A stretch of 64,000 nucleotides of DNA from Thamnaconus septentrionalis (taxonomy: Eukaryota; Chordata; Actinopteri; Tetraodontiformes; Monacanthidae), in assembly GCA_009823395.1 (NCBI GenBank), contig CM020514.1:6523966-6587965 (forward strand), in the 5' to 3' direction. Positions within the stretch are counted from its first letter, which is position 1; the number at the start of each line of letters is the position of its first letter. The translations under genes were made by a program, and so were the position numbers. Below are positions 1-14,500 of this stretch, piece by piece. The notes below the pieces were generated by a model that did not search any database, had not been told where the DNA came from, and worked only from the letters and a program-made list of their open reading frames with translations.

Positions 1-379
1 GTTATAATGCTGAGGAGAGACAACAGGATTGACTGGTTAAATTCCTGTGGACATTTTTTTTCCTCACCTCAGTTTGTTCTCAATTTTCACAAAATGATTT
101 CCGCACAAAAATGTTGATTCTAGTGCTCCAACTGTGTCTTCTTTTAATTGAGCAAGAACAAACCAACATACGACAGAGCAGACCAGATCGACTAAAGAAT
201 TAAAAGGGAAAGTTGAAAACTGTCACCTCCCATTTGTGCTGTTACTGATTTGCATTCGAGCAGCGATGAGCTCTTTCATTTGAGAGGCACTAGAAGGACC
301 AGGACCAAAGGCAAAATACTAGACTTAATCAAATGACAATCTCTAAACCACTAGATAAAAATGTTTATATTTCTGTTTT

Positions 380-383
<4 letters not shown>

Positions 384-412
<29 letters not shown>
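384..412. repeat. TG microsatellite
   Basis: About 14 TG units. Confidence 0.9.
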
Positions 413-414
<2 letters not shown>

Positions 415-780
415 CTTTGCAGTCATTATGATGGATAATAATCCTGCATTATTTAATACAGAGCTAGATGATCAACAAAATGTAAAAAATGTTTTAATGA
501 TAATCAGACAAACAACTTCAAAGCAGTTTAACCAGTTTGGGAAGGAAAACTGTGAAAAATGAAGAAAGATTACTTGGGAGATGTTTTTGTTTTAAAAAAA
601 AAAAAAAACTCCTTGACCTATTCATGATTTTTTTAATGATAAAAAAAATTCTACAAACAATCTTTAATAGAACCCTATGTTTTGATGCAGATAATGATGG
701 ATATAAATGGAAGATTATATTAGGATGAAGTCAGAGATCAGTATTTTGGCAGAGGTTGTAATTTAGCCTGTGTTTGAAAA

Positions 781-802
781 CACACACACACACACACACA
801 CA
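781..802. repeat. CA microsatellite
   Basis: Eleven CA units. Confidence 0.9.
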
Positions 803-1719
803 GCACCTCACTTTGAAACCTGTTTACTCATATAGCATCAACATAGCACAGTTTGTTTATAGGTGGAAATACCCTTCAAGGGAACTTCCAAGAGATAGAG
901 CTACTCCAAAACAGTTAACAAAAACCTTTTAAAATCTCTGCTAGGAAGGCCAGATCTAATTTCAGATGTTTTTTTTTTTTATTAAAAAAAAAAAAAAAAT
1001 CAGAGAGTGCATGTTTGCACGGGATAATGTGGAAGTTCTGTTTTTTGTTTTGAGAAGTAAATAATGCTGCTGTTGACGGAAGCCTTGTGAAAATCCAACA
1101 ACCTCTAAAACCACAAGATGAATGACTTCTTACTTATGCCGTCTTCTTGGTTGTTTTTTTTTTTTTGATTTTTGTATTTTTTCAGTATTTAAACAAAGGA
1201 TTGCTTGTCAGAAGCATATGAGCAATACTCAACTTTATTTTTTATTTTATTTAAAAAAAAACAGCCACTAATTTAACTAATTACAGTTAATAGTTAGTTC
1301 TCAAGTTATTATGAAGTGAGATGGTGAGAAGGTAAAATCAGTGTTTTTACAAAAGTCGCCTTTTTTAACGTAAGCATTTCTATGCATACTGTGTTTACCA
1401 TATTTTATGTACTTTTTGATCATTTCCCCAAAAGCATTCATAAATTCCCCACACTCAAGTCTGCTGGTTTGCTAATTTAAAACAATACATTACAGGTGTT
1501 CACATGTGCTAATATTTTCCAAATCGCCTCTCGTGGAGAATCTCTTAGATGTCAGGCACTCTCCCAGTACACCCCCTCCAAAAAAAAAAAAAAAAAAGGG
1601 GGGCCTGCCATTCAAGCAACTGCATCATAGTGAATGCCACAAGAGAGCTGGAATAATTTAGTCCACCGACAATAAAAGGGGCACAAAGGGAAAGATTGAG
1701 TGTGTTTTTGTCCGCTCTG

Positions 1720-1722
<3 letters not shown>

Positions 1723-1794
<72 letters not shown>
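1723..1794. repeat. Compound GT/GA microsatellite
   Basis: About 19 GT units pass directly into about 17 AG units. Confidence 0.9.
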
Positions 1795-1797
<3 letters not shown>

Positions 1798-2705
1798 GCG
1801 GGGGAGGAAGAAAGAAGTGTGTCTGGCTTGCCGTCCTTTAACAATGCAGCTGCCACCCAATCTGTCCCACTGTGACGCGAGCATTGTTCTCGCAGCCTCG
1901 GCAGCATGCACAGACGGAGGCTGGGGCTTTCTAAACCCGTTCACCTCCACCAGCACACACACACACACGCACACAGGCTTTTTGTCATCTCAAAGCCTAG
2001 CACTCGCACCCGTGTGCCCGGTCACAGGTTGCCAGACGGTCGGTGTGAGGAGTCAGCAGAGGTGACAGTGACACAGCAAGTGTGAATCAGCATCACAGAC
2101 ACAGAGACACAGGTGCTGCCTGCCTGTGTGCCCGGTAATAACACACTGTACGCGAGCAAATGTCTTGGGCAAAAGTGAAATGTCATCAACGTCAAAGGAA
2201 CAATTCTTTTTTTGTTAGTATAAAGGAAGTCCATCATTACCGTAGACTGTACCAATGGCAACAGTGCACAGTGCACACGAGTGATTACAAAACGAATCAC
2301 CACAAGATATCATTTTAAATTTCTTAACTTTCTTAACTGCTGCCACACACCAGCACACACTTGTCTTTTTTTTTTTCTTTTGCATGTGCGAGATCATACC
2401 TGCACTTTTCTATTTTATTGTGTCTCTATTACGCATTCTTAACCTCCCAGCTTTTAATTTGATGTCGTTTTAACGTGTGTCTCTTTAATTGTGCACCTCA
2501 CGTTTCCTTTTTTAATTTGATGTTTTTAGAGTTTTGTGGTTATTTTCACTTCAAACATAATCTTATGGGGGGACAATAACGTTTTATGGCCAGTACAACT
2601 ATTACAGTCATTTAAAAAAATAGGCAAAATGTAAGACCGCTTTGGTTTTTTGTATCAGCATATTAAAGCATATATGTCTATCTGTTTATTGAGCATCTGT
2701 TTATT

Positions 2706-2811
<106 letters not shown>

Positions 2812-4972
2812 TAATGTAATAAAACAGATAAAGGGACCTTTGGTCTAATCTGCTGATACAATCATTTATCATCCTTTTGTATTTATCCACAACCTATTTT
2901 TGTATTTCAAAATTCAATTCTTCACTAATCTAACAAAATGTTTAAATATGTAAGTTGCATTGGGACATATCATCATACAATCAGAAGCTGAATAATCGCC
3001 TGCACAGCAGTAGCAATAAATAAAACTCTAATCACTAAGAGCCAGTTTTAGGACCCAGGCTGATAGGAGTTTTTCTCACACATTCTCTAGGGATTGCAGT
3101 ACAAAATCTACATGAAAAGAATAATCCATCTACGAAAAAAAAAAAAAAATGCATATATGTGTGCATGTGTTTGAATGGAGACGACTAGCTTCTGGAGCAG
3201 ATGCTGCAACCCCCCCACCACCACCTCGGTGACCCAGGCTGCCTGCGCTGCCTCTGCTCTGCAGATCGGTGCATGCGTCACAGAGGGATGAGCTCCCCCG
3301 AGGCCGGACCCTGACCAAGTCCCTCTGGGCTGCCGCATGCTTGCCATTTGCTGGCAGAGAGCCAGGCTGCCGCACCAGTAGCCGGCTGGAAAGGTGGGGG
3401 GTTGTGACAGCGGGGACAACAGATGCCTCTTGAAGCCACAGGGGACCTCCCTGATAGCATCCTCCCCCAGCTTCTGTCTTGCAACTGGTGGTGTCCAGAT
3501 TCATCCTCAGTCATACATATCAGCACTGTCTGTCATGTGACCTTTTGGGTTACGTGGGGTAAAAGGGGGAGGGGGGCCAGGCTGGCACTCACTTTCACCT
3601 CTGACTTTGTGCCGGCTCTCGCTCGGGTGTGTCTGGTCCCACTTCTGCGTGAGTGACTAAACTCAGGAGGCAGACAAGGAAAATTTTTGTGCTTGATCAT
3701 TCGTTCCACTCCACCACTGAAACTGAAATTACATGTGTGAAACAGTAGTGCCCAAGGGAAACCCCGAGAAAACCCCGTACAGGTTGAAAAAGCCAATTAA
3801 TGTCTTCTTTTTTTTTATGAACAGTGTGTAACTTTGTATTGTGAACCATATGTCCCAAAATCAAATCAGCAAAACTCTTTGATTCTGGGTGAAAGACTTT
3901 TGCTGGATTTGCATGATTACATTAAAAAAGAAAATACTGTGTCCCTTGTTTCACCAATACATTCTCCAAAGACATCGTCTGTCTTTCTTTTTTTTAAGCC
4001 TATTTATGGTATGAGTAAGCTGACCTATGAATGTTTCTGTATGAATGGATTTGTAAATGCGCCAGTGATGTCTCTGCACTGCCACTTTTAAGCGTGAACC
4101 AAGTTCCTTTCGGAAAAATAACGTTTAATGAATTGAATCCAAACATGTGAATTTTTGTGCATTATGCATTAGGAAATTAGGAAGAGTTAATGACTGAAGG
4201 TGTGACAGAAACGATAATGAAAAGCATATGATGCATGACTGTCAGAACTTTCCAATTTCAAAAGCCAAAGTCAAAAACACAAGCGTGAGAAATGATTGAG
4301 ACACTTACCACAAAGTTCCGGGCAGCCGAGTGGAGAAAAAGCAAAAACTCCAAGAAGTCGTCGTCCTCAGAAGCTACCAAAAATCATCCCAGCAACCATG
4401 CATAAAGGTCAGAGAACTTCATGTGGAATTTCCCAGCAATGGTGTTGTAATAAACTAAGCATATGTTATAATATAATTTTGAATCATTTACAAAAATCTT
4501 AGAATCCGATGGAAAGTGATCAAATCCAAAAAAAGCGCGTTCCCGGCTTTTAAAAATTTAAAGCTCAAAATTCTCAGTCTCCAAGTTCTCCTTTGTGGCT
4601 GCAGGTCCAGCAGTGTGACTTACAGATGGAGCGGAAGGCATCTACCATCACCTTCCCGATGCTGACGCTGACCGACACCAATGCAGAAGTTGGACCACAA
4701 ATGCGAAGAGTCATGCTTTAATGTCTCCACCACAGCACGCTCTGTATACACAACATCACCCACTTATCCACCAATGAAAAGAGACACCAAGATAAGCTAG
4801 GATATCCCCACCCACTTCAACACCCCCAGCAGAAACTCACACACGCACACACCCCACGCACACACCAGCTCATCTAGTGGCTGAATGGAGGACAAGGCAT
4901 GAGTTGACAATGGGGGGGTTGGGTGTGGAGGTTCGAGGGGGACACAAAAGAGGACTCTTAGTGGACAGCTGC

Positions 4973-4995
4973 ACACACACACACACACACACACA
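4973..4995. repeat. CA microsatellite
   Basis: About 11 CA units, followed by further CA-rich sequence to about 5020. Confidence 0.85.
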
Positions 4996-6686
4996 AACAT
5001 ACACACAACACACACACACATTTACAGACACATGAGGGGGGGAAAAAAGCAATTCACAAAAAAAAAAAAACCCAACAACCCAAGAAGTGAGCCCTGTGGA
5101 ACACCTGGCCTGCTGGTGACGCCTGCTATTTTCCAACTCTTTGTTTCACTGCTTTGGGGGTTTGGCTTGACTCAGACAATGTGAAGAATCCCATTAAAAG
5201 TAGCGCGCGCTCCTAAAGTAGGTGTTAAGGTTATTAGCAGGTGGGTAAGGGGAAGAAAGCCGCCCCCGCCCCGTGCTAACAGGAAGCAATGCCAAGAAGT
5301 TGGAGCGGAGAAAAAGGGGAAAAAGCGACGGACGGATTTTATTGTCTGCGCGGCGGCCCTCACAAAATGGCGGCAACCTTTTCAAAAGGCCTCAGATTAT
5401 CGGGAGGGGTTTTTCTTCTGGACTCAGAGGAGGTCACAAACAAAGGCTGGCTGCCTGTCAGGCTGGACTTAAACAGTTCCAGCTCCCGGACCTTTATACC
5501 TTCAGAAAGGAGGAAGTTTATTATTTTCCTCAGCGGTGCCAGCAGAACAGAATGTGATTTACCTTTCAACAGAGGGGATTAGCGAGGGGAGAGTGAATAC
5601 ATGCCAAAGCAACCTGTCAAGAAGGGAGCGACACATTTATCCAACGCACGGCGGGCAAAAATGCGTAGGAAAGTCAGAATGGAAGCTAAATCTTGAAGCA
5701 AAGAGGAAATGGCCAATCGTGTTCTGACTCAACTGAACTCAACCAGGATATTTTTACTCAACTGAAATAACGATTATGTACAGAAGAAGGAACCGTGTCT
5801 TTGATTTGGGCAAAATTAAGCTCCTGAACTTTGGAGGCCTCTGGATAACACACAAATCATCTCAACACATCCCCATCTGTAAAGAGGAAACAGACAAACC
5901 CCCATGCGTCTAGTCAAACACTGTCAAATACATGCTAAGCCTCTGGCAGCAGTTCCTGTTTAGTCCAAACGCACATCAGTAATTCGATCAAAGCCTTGGA
6001 CATTTGTTTGTGTTAACTACCATCAACATCTCATATGTCTATTTAGACGAGTACAGCTGACAGAACCTGTTCTGGGCTAGCGTACCAACTGTGTCCACTG
6101 CAGAGACCGCATGGAACAGTTATTTCTATGTCAAGAGCAGTCAAAGCAGGATTCCACTCCTTTTTAATTGTCCTCTTGAAATATCTGAGTATGCTGTTTG
6201 CACAGTGCCTCTTGTGACGATAACTTAGTCTGTTAGTCTGTTTATCTTAACATGTGAGCACATCAAGACATTTTGCATCTTTTTGCCATTATTCATAACT
6301 CTGACTTGCTATGAAGATTTAGGCCTCAGACAGGAGGCCAGTGTGAGAACTTTAGCCTGATCAAATATGCCTGTCATTTCGTGGTCGCAAAGTGAAAAGA
6401 AAAGCGGTACGATGCACCCTGCTGTAAATTACTTTGAACTGTTAAGAATGCCGCCTCATTTCAATCCCTATTTTACGAACGCACGGTGGAAAACAAATGT
6501 TGCTGCACTTCTAAAATAGCGTTTTAATGAGTAGTAGACTAAAAAGTTTAAGTGACATGAGCAGCGTGTCATACTGCATACATTGTTTCGCTCATCTCCA
6601 CTCACGCGAGATAGGACTCAGTTTTAATTTGACATAATAGCCCCTAACTCTTTGATTAACAGATATTTACCACACAATTATTATAT

Positions 6687-6690
<4 letters not shown>

Positions 6691-6729
<39 letters not shown>

Positions 6730-6730
6730 A
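6691..6730. repeat. GT microsatellite
   Basis: About 19 GT units. Confidence 0.9.
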
Positions 6731-7872
6731 CGCGCGCCCACGCATGTGTGTGTGACGTTGTATAATAATAGAACAAAGAATAGTTTTGTAGAACGTCAAT
6801 TGTTACAATTGTGCTGTTTGGATCGATGCAGCCTGAAGACGAAAGAACCTAATGTTTTAACAAGCCGCCCGGTAACAATGGCACAATCCCAGAATCCAAT
6901 TAGGTCACATTACAGTCATTTTATCATGAGATTCCATTCTGCTTTCTAAGCCCCACCCCCGCCCTAACTCCACTCTGCCTGCTCCTCTCTGACTGGCAGT
7001 GACTCCTTAATTGGGGCTCAGCTGACAGGTTTTCTCCTTGGGGAGCGGGAGCCATGTGGACCATCTGCTTCCTGGTCAGAGGATGAACAGGTGTCCTCCT
7101 CCCCACCACCAGCCTGCACCTTCCTGAGATTGCTCTTGAACGCACCGCAGCACAGCACTTAGCTGCGCAGTGCCGTTGTAGTTTAAAGCGTCCCGAGTCT
7201 GAGCAATTTGACCTGCGTAGCGTATTTACACCAAAAAAGAACCTTAACCAGGTCAGGTCAACTGAGTCAAAAAATGTAATTATACTGCACTATGTGTTGA
7301 TTGACAGTCAATATATGAGATTGTATTTTTGAGCATTGGTTAAATTTGTTAATGCGTGAGTTCCTGCATTCTTTTTCCTGTTCCTCTTAAAGATGATAAA
7401 AGAAGCAAGAGCATCCAGAGTCAATGAAACTATTTCCTACAATTTTAACGTAAAAAACATTCGGTGCTGGATTCTCTCAAGGCGACAGTTAGTTCAGAAT
7501 TTGTGGGGGGGGGGAAAGCCGACTCCTGTGAAATAAGCCAGTGGGGGATTTTGTGTCATGCATTTGTCATTTTATATTTCCGTTGTTCTTTCACTTCTCC
7601 CCATCAATGGTACAAAATGAAAAAAATCTCTCTGATTCACACAACAACCACAATGCAATTTCTATTTCGTAGTGATGGATGCCGCTACCAGGCTGCCTCA
7701 AATGTTCTTTTCATGTTTGCAGTGACTCAAAATCTGGAGAACCACCAAACACCTGCACTTAAAAGAACTCCAGTTACACTTTAGCAATATTAGAAAAAAA
7801 TATAGCTCACGACTAAAATGTCTCAGCTCTAAAAATCTAAAAGGGAAGACACGGGGAGCCTTCGTTGAATAT

Positions 7873-7914
7873 AGACTGACAAGCAGACAGACAGACTGAC
7901 AGACAGACGGATGG
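7873..7914. repeat. GACA-type tetranucleotide tract
   Basis: Imperfect GACA/GACT/GACG/GATG units. Confidence 0.7.
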
Positions 7915-8211
7915 ATGCGTTCCAACCAAGGAAACAGAGGCTCCTCCATCTTTATCTTCTCTGGCTGCTGGACACACATCCAGGAAGCAGGGATTAGTCT
8001 TTAACAAGGCCTGAGGGCTGGAGTCAGGCTGAGGAACCAAAACCAGTCCAGCTGGTGTCATCGTCTCAACACACACACACAAACACACACACACACACGC
8101 ACCATGTGGTCTTGTTTGTTTGGTTTCCATCCTCATAGGTGAGAGCATGTGCAGGCACAGTTAGCACAGAATTATGTCATTGTGAGAAGCATGCTTTTCT
8201 ATCGCCTCTCC

Positions 8212-8213
<2 letters not shown>

Positions 8214-8244
<31 letters not shown>

Positions 8245-8263
8245 GAGAGAGAGAGAGAGAGAG
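8214..8263. repeat. Compound GT/GA microsatellite
   Basis: About 13 GT units, then AAA and about 11 GA units. Confidence 0.85.
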
Positions 8264-8931
8264 ACGTTGGGGGGGCGGGGAGGGGCACGGAGGGTCACTG
8301 AGGACTTTGAAGTGACAAAAGGATGGCCTTAGGCCCAGTGCCCCGTGGGTCACTTAAGGAGGTAGAGAGGCAGTCCAAACTAACACACACGCGCGCACAC
8401 ACACACACACACCACCTGCTGTTCACGCAGGCTCGCGTTTAGTGTAATGGAGATGGAGTGATACAGCGGCGACACAAAGCAAAGACACATTGCTGAGATT
8501 TACCACATAATTAAGAGCAATAAAACAGCCAAACCAGCCACTCCGCATCTTTACAGTTGGAACTTTCAAAAGAAAGGCATGCGACAAGAAAAATTCCCTG
8601 ACAACCGATTCCATCGGCCCGAGTAACAGGCATTGTCTGCAGTCGCCGTTTAAATGTGTCAAATGTCACAAGGATTTTAAATATTAATAGAAGAAAAAAA
8701 TACCTTCATTTGATTTAAGTTTCAGCAAGCAGTAGTTGCTTAAATAGAAGCAGATTTGAAGCAACATGACAAAAAAAATAAGATCTGTTGGGGTGATTGG
8801 CCGTGTTGTCAGTGACGAGACAAAAAAAAGCTCAGTAAGGTAGAAATGTTTTGAACATTTACAATAAAAAGAAAGGGATTCTCCTTTGTCTCTCTGTAGA
8901 CTTGACACCCATTAGGTTATATACATATGTA

Positions 8932-8934
<3 letters not shown>

Positions 8935-8973
<39 letters not shown>

Positions 8974-8992
8974 TATATACATACACATATAT
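8935..8992. repeat. AT-rich microsatellite
   Basis: AT repeat with scattered GT and AC units. Confidence 0.85.
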
Positions 8993-9224
8993 AAACACAA
9001 TTAACAATTTGTATATCTATGTATACACATACTGAACAATTTGTATACACAAATTGTGTATACAAGCCTTTCTAGGCGATTTGAGGTGAGAGTTTTTTTT
9101 ATGAGAGTTTATAATGAAATGAGAGGAAAGTGTACAAACAGAGTTAGTTGTGAACCCTTCGGAGTCCAAAGAATCCCAGACGCTGAGTTATACTATACAC
9201 TGTCTCTTTATTTTTTGGGGGTGC

Positions 9225-9480
9225 CAAAAAATGTAACGTCCCACATGAGCCCCAAACACACAGGAACAGGAAGCAAACCTGGGTTTCCCACATTGACGAC
9301 AGTCAGTGGTTTAACCCACTAAGCTACCCACTTCTCTTATTAGAGGACTGCAGGGGTGTACAAGAACCTCAAGCACACATAGATGGGAATACAATCTTGG
9401 GTAAAGGTTTCAGTTGCTCAAGCAGAAATCAAACCCAGGTCTCCCGCACCACAGTCTGCAGTCTAACCCAATGAGCTGTT
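9225..9480 (-). mobile_element. Two tRNA-like heads in tandem (dimeric SINE-like repeat)
   Basis: On the minus strand two units each resemble an A box plus B box: one with CATTGGGTTAGACTGCAGAC and CTGGGTTTGATT (9420-9480), the other with TTAGTGGGTTAAACCACTGA and CCCAGGTTTGCTTCC (9265-9340). They do not fold as real tRNAs by eye. Confidence 0.45.
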
Positions 9481-9709
9481 CTGTCTGCTTTAACGTAAAG
9501 GCGTTTAGACGTTGACAAGCACCTCTGAAACAAAGACACACTGAGAAACTGGGAAACGAGCGATCCTGCCGACCTCTGGAGAGAAAAAAAACAACTCTGT
9601 TTAGGAGAAGTTCACTCGGCCAGCAACATCAAATCCATGCCCTCCCACATTAACATACATATTTAGGTCCGAGCTTATGTGCAGCCATGTGTCTGACTGT
9701 GTGCAGGTG

Positions 9710-9712
<3 letters not shown>

Positions 9713-9774
<62 letters not shown>
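9713..9774. repeat. GT microsatellite
   Basis: About 31 GT units. Confidence 0.9.
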
Positions 9775-9937
9775 CACTACACTGGGGCGAGTGCCGGGTC
9801 ATGGAGGGTCAGAGGGAAACAAAAGTGCAGAGCAGCTCCCAGCTGCCGGGCCAAACATCAGCCGGCCCCCTTCAGCCCCGACAACCCCCTCTCCTTTATG
9901 ACGGGAGTGTGCCGTGCCGCTGCTTTTGCTGACACAT

Positions 9938-9967
<30 letters not shown>
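9938..9967. repeat. CA microsatellite
   Basis: About 15 CA units. Confidence 0.9.
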
Positions 9968-9974
<7 letters not shown>

Positions 9975-11204
9975 TGTAATTATAGACAGACACACGTTCA
10001 ATCTGGGGGTGGCTCAGTCTGGAGCTCACAGCAGCCCACAAAGTGTGTAAAAGGTCACATGGGGACATATGGATGGAGCTGCACGGTGCCAAACAGGAAA
10101 AGGTCCTTCACTACGCCTGCTTTCCGATCCTAATTTTTCATCCCAGACATTAGTGAAGCAACCTGGCTGGATTAGAAAATTAAAAAAAATCAAAATGGAA
10201 TGTTTGACGCCTCCAGCTAAAAAAAAAAAAAAAAAAAAAAGGTTTTCAGAATAGCTTCCTGCTAAAAACTGATGTTGCAACATTGCATCTACAACAATGA
10301 TTCGGGGATTCCCTGCAACACCTTATCAAACACAGTGTGTGTTGTGTAAGCTTTCAACGATGACATGACTTGATCCATGACTTGTCCGCATCATAAAAAC
10401 ACTATTTGTTATTGATCGGGAATGAGATAGCTGTTCCACACTGTGCTTTTTTTTTGAGCTGATTTCACATCTGAAGTTCCTCAGAATTGTTTTTGGAAAA
10501 ACAAATTCTGAGGTTGTTATGTAATTCAAATAAGCCGAACACCTAATTGTGTTGCATGTCGGGACATCTGCTTTCCATATAAGCGCAAACAATTGTGTGT
10601 GAAAAGAAAAAAATATTTTTTGGCATACTGTTGTAACATAATGTAATGTTGAGTAAATTTTGACACAATTTCGACTATTTTTAACTCCTGCAGATGTGCT
10701 GGATAATTGAATAAATGTGCAAGTTACCACCAAATCATTTCTGCTTGTAGTCATCCCACCAAAAGCTAAATGTCTTTGTGAACTGAGTAATAATAAAGTG
10801 GTAGCACATACTCCAGAGGTGAACATCTCATTATTATTGTTTTTGTTGTTAATTTACCTGTAGTCCGAATCGACCTTGTCCGGGCACAATCCCTCAGCTT
10901 TAAACAATGAAGCGGGCAGAACATGTTGTCACAATGAGCAGCTAACACGTGAGTAGAAACTGCTTGAGCATATGTGTGTGTGTGTGAGTTTATGACGCAC
11001 TTTGTAAAGATTGGTCTCCGCCCACCAGCCAAGCTGTGCTCGTGCAGGACATTACAAAATCATTCTTTTCGTCCTGATATTACCACATTTTCGTATGAAA
11101 AGTGCAACTTATATGTTGATGAGATGTTGTGAGAACCGTAGATAAAATGTTTTTGTTGAATATATTAACAATGAATTTAAAACAGGATCATTCAATACTT
11201 ATTC

Positions 11205-11389
11205 CAATTCAGGGTCTTGGAGCCTATCCCATTAGGGCACTTTATCATCGCAGGGCATATTCACACTCACATGCACACCTACGGACAATTTAGAATATTC
11301 AATTGACCTCACATGCAGAGTGTTTCCACACAGAAAAATACGGAATCGAACCCAGACGGCAGCGCTAACCACTGCGCCACCGTGTCACC
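11205..11389 (-). mobile_element. Degraded copy of the same SINE family
   Basis: In reverse orientation it keeps the body (ACACCTACGGACAATTTAGA) and the tRNA-like head complement (GCGCTAACCACTGCGCCACC). Confidence 0.65.
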
Positions 11390-11462
11390 GTCTTGCATTC
11401 AATTAATAGATTTGAAATATGCGGCTGATATCTGACTGTGTGAATGTAAATGGAATTCAAAT

Positions 11463-11468
11463 TTTATT
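11463..11468 (-). terminator. Polyadenylation signal of the IL18R1-like gene
   Basis: AATAAA on the minus strand about 107 bases after the stop codon (context GTAATAAAATTTG). It implies a short 3'UTR ending near 11440. Confidence 0.5.
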
Positions 11469-11574
11469 ACAAAAACAGCATACAATGAGAACCAGCCAGC
11501 AAGTACTTACTTCTTTCTATAAATTAGCATCCTTTTCAAAATAGTTGCACTTGCAAAGACAATTTTTGCCACAC

Positions 11575-14500
11575 TCAGAGCTGCTCTGTCTTTTTGTGCG
11601 GAGGTGCACCACGTAGTCCAACGCCCTCACAATCAACTGGAACCTTGGTTGTCTGTTTACATTTAGTGGCAGGGACAGCCGGCATGAGGTACCGCACTTT
11701 CTTCCAGAAGCGCGAGTTCCGCAACGCAGCACAACTGGATCCTGCCTGCCACCTGATGGGGGCGCTCATTTTAATCAGGTGCTGGAAACCAGCAGGGAGG
11801 TGCTTGTATTGATCTGGGCCCATCTCCCCAATCTGGATCAGAATTATACTCATCTCTCTCTGGACCAGCACGTGGTGGAGCCCAACCTAAAAGGTTTGCC
11901 AAACATATGAAAACACCAATGAGCAACTCCTTGTTAGAATGATTTTAGCTGGAGGATTTTTGGCCCGATTCTGGGTCCGATTTCCGACCCTCTGCAATCG
12001 GGGAGATCGTGGCTCGACAAAATAACAACAAAATCTGTTTTTAAAAATCTTACCTGCAGGTCAAACTCTGTCAATGCTTCAGTTTGGGCCAAGGCGGGGC
12101 TCTTGTCGGCCACCTCCGGTTCTGGCGTTGGGGTGAGTATAACCATCAGCCGCTTGCTCTGCTTCATGCGGCCCTCCACCAGCTCCATATAGTCTGTGAG
12201 GTTGGATAATATAGACAGACATCACATGTGGAGTGTCTGGAATACTTGGCAATCTAGTCGTGACGTTAACACACCAATGTGTGAACACCATGTCACGACC
12301 AAATCTTATATTGACATAACTTCTCACAGACAGTTCCTCTTCTCTCCCCGTATGTATTTGCGTGTGTTTATTAAATGTTTGCGTGTGTCCATTATGTCTG
12401 TCTGTGAAACTCCAGAATGGTTACGTTGATCCGCAAATATCTCCAAGTAGTTGTGCAAAGTAGTTGCAAATGGGTGAGATATCCAATATGGTGTTTATCT
12501 CCCATCAACCCATCCACCAGTTTGGTGTCACTGCTTCTCCTGTACATGGGGTTGGAGGGGTGATGGAGCGCATCCCAGGCATTAGCCAAATGTGCATGGA
12601 CTGTGTTGGACTGTGGCTTCCTGTGGAAATGGCCAGATTTATTTCCTCACCCTGGCCAGATTTGAAACAACAAATCGTGTGCTGACCTTCACCAGGTGTG
12701 TCATCCCTCCCTTGGATGAAGAGCCGATAGCCACACTTGTCCTCGAGGACGGATGGCAGGCTTGACGTGATGAACTGACAAAGAGTGTCCTCTGTGGGCT
12801 GGTCCAGGTGTTGCATCTGGTAGACCACGTAGGCGTCATATGCCCTCGCATCTGGGGAAAACCGAGAGGTTGACCACCTCAGACGTCGTCCTCTTTCAAC
12901 AAAAAGTTGAGTGACTCACACCTCCCGACGTTGCGGGAAATGTGATGTTTGTCCACTCAAATGGAAGCCTACACAAAAACTCCATTTAGTCTAGTCAAAT
13001 TTACAAATACTGAGTCATCCGCGTACATGGAAAGAATTTGCACGGACATGTCGCACAAGCTCTTGATCTAGTGAGCAACATTCCCATAATCCTCCATTTA
13101 AAACTGATGGGTTCACATTGCAACATGGAAGACAAAACTGCCACGTTTGAAAATGTGAAAAAAGTACCTTGACTGTGACTTATCAAGGAGAGGCAGGGTC
13201 TGAACAACAGGGCGAGGTCCACGGCCAAGCGCTTGACCAGCATGAGGGCGGCAGTGAGTAGCAGCCATGCGCACACTACTCCAATGCTAAGGTGAACAAT
13301 AGAGTCTGAGTACGGAGAAAGATTGAGGTGATTAAAGGTTCAAAGGAAATCTCAGTGATTCACAACACGACTGTTACCCAGCGCTGACCCCTTTGTTTCA
13401 GAGTCACAGTTCTATTTTTGACGTGGTAAGGACCCTCTCCGAAGCATGTGAACTCAGAGCGTAAGTCGTCGGCAGACGCCCTGTCGATGGAGAGCACGGC
13501 CGTGGCGATGCTGTTCCCCAAGTCCTTTTCTGTGTATCTGGCAAAGAGAAACGGAATGGCTGTCGTGATTGGCTGGGTAAAAACGTTGGACGCCTGGACG
13601 GTTGATCGTGCGCAGACAGAAAAATGCAGCAAATGTGTCTTTGTCCAGATGAAGCATGGGGGCTGTAGAGGGGCCCCGGCACAGTCGTGGTGAATGAAGA
13701 AACACAGTTTGGGGCTGATGTGCGAAGATTAGGCAGATCAGGTAGCATGTTTGCTTTTTCGGGCCTTTCCCAGATGCGTATAATACGCTGCATCACACAA
13801 TCCATCTGATGTGCCTGGATAAAGGGTTCATACTGTGGGCTGTACACACCTGATTTTGATATTTTACTTAATAAATTCAAAACGGAATAGGCTCACTTTT
13901 GATGGGTTTGACGGTATCCTTGTCCCGGGCTGAGAGGACGTCCGTTAATCTTCCAGTTGGCTTTACATTTTAAAGGTTTTTTCCCACAGAATACTGAGCA
14001 GTTCAGCCTTACACTGTCACCTGGTGGGGAGAAAAGGAGGTTGGGCATGAAAGGAATCATGAGAGACATCCAAAGTCTGCAATGTATGATCCCATTCCTA
14101 TGCAGAAACTGGAGGGGAATCGTCGTGTACTTTTGACATATGAGATCCTCAGAAACCATCAGGTAAACGGTAAATAATGTATTAACGAGTATAAATGAGA
14201 ATTGAGAATGCAAACCTCGACTCAACTCTCCTGCGTGAACCAGCGGTCTTACCTGGTGATTTCACCTCTTCACTACAGTTTCTTACCATTTACTTTTGTC
14301 CTAAAAAATTTGAGTGCATGAAGTTCGCAGTGAGAAATATGAGAGGATGAGATGAGATGAGATGAGATGAGATGAGATGAGATGAGATGAGAATGAGAAA
14401 ACATGCCATTGTATTCATGCTTTCAATCAACATGTTGATGACATCGTAGGAGGGGTTTTGGTCTCAGTTAGCAAGCCAAGGTGCTCCTAGTGTTTGTCCC

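Noticed and set aside
1700..2065. Open frames made of Cys-Val or Arg-Glu repeats
   Set aside because: They are translations of GT and GA microsatellites; the same holds for the AT tracts at 2.7, 18.7 and 53.8 kb.
3108..3526. Overlapping minus-strand open frames of 82-124 codons in GC-rich DNA
   Set aside because: Several frames are open at once, which is a composition effect; none shows a family motif.
4309..4714. Two minus-strand open segments (4624-4714 and 4309-4365), each ending in a good GTAAGT-type donor
   Set aside because: The segments do not join in a compatible phase, no domain was recognised, and no continuing exons were found.
10326..10826. 166-codon minus-strand open frame where IL18RAP might lie
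   Set aside because: No Ig, transmembrane or TIR motif and no splice signals; sequence does not resemble a receptor.
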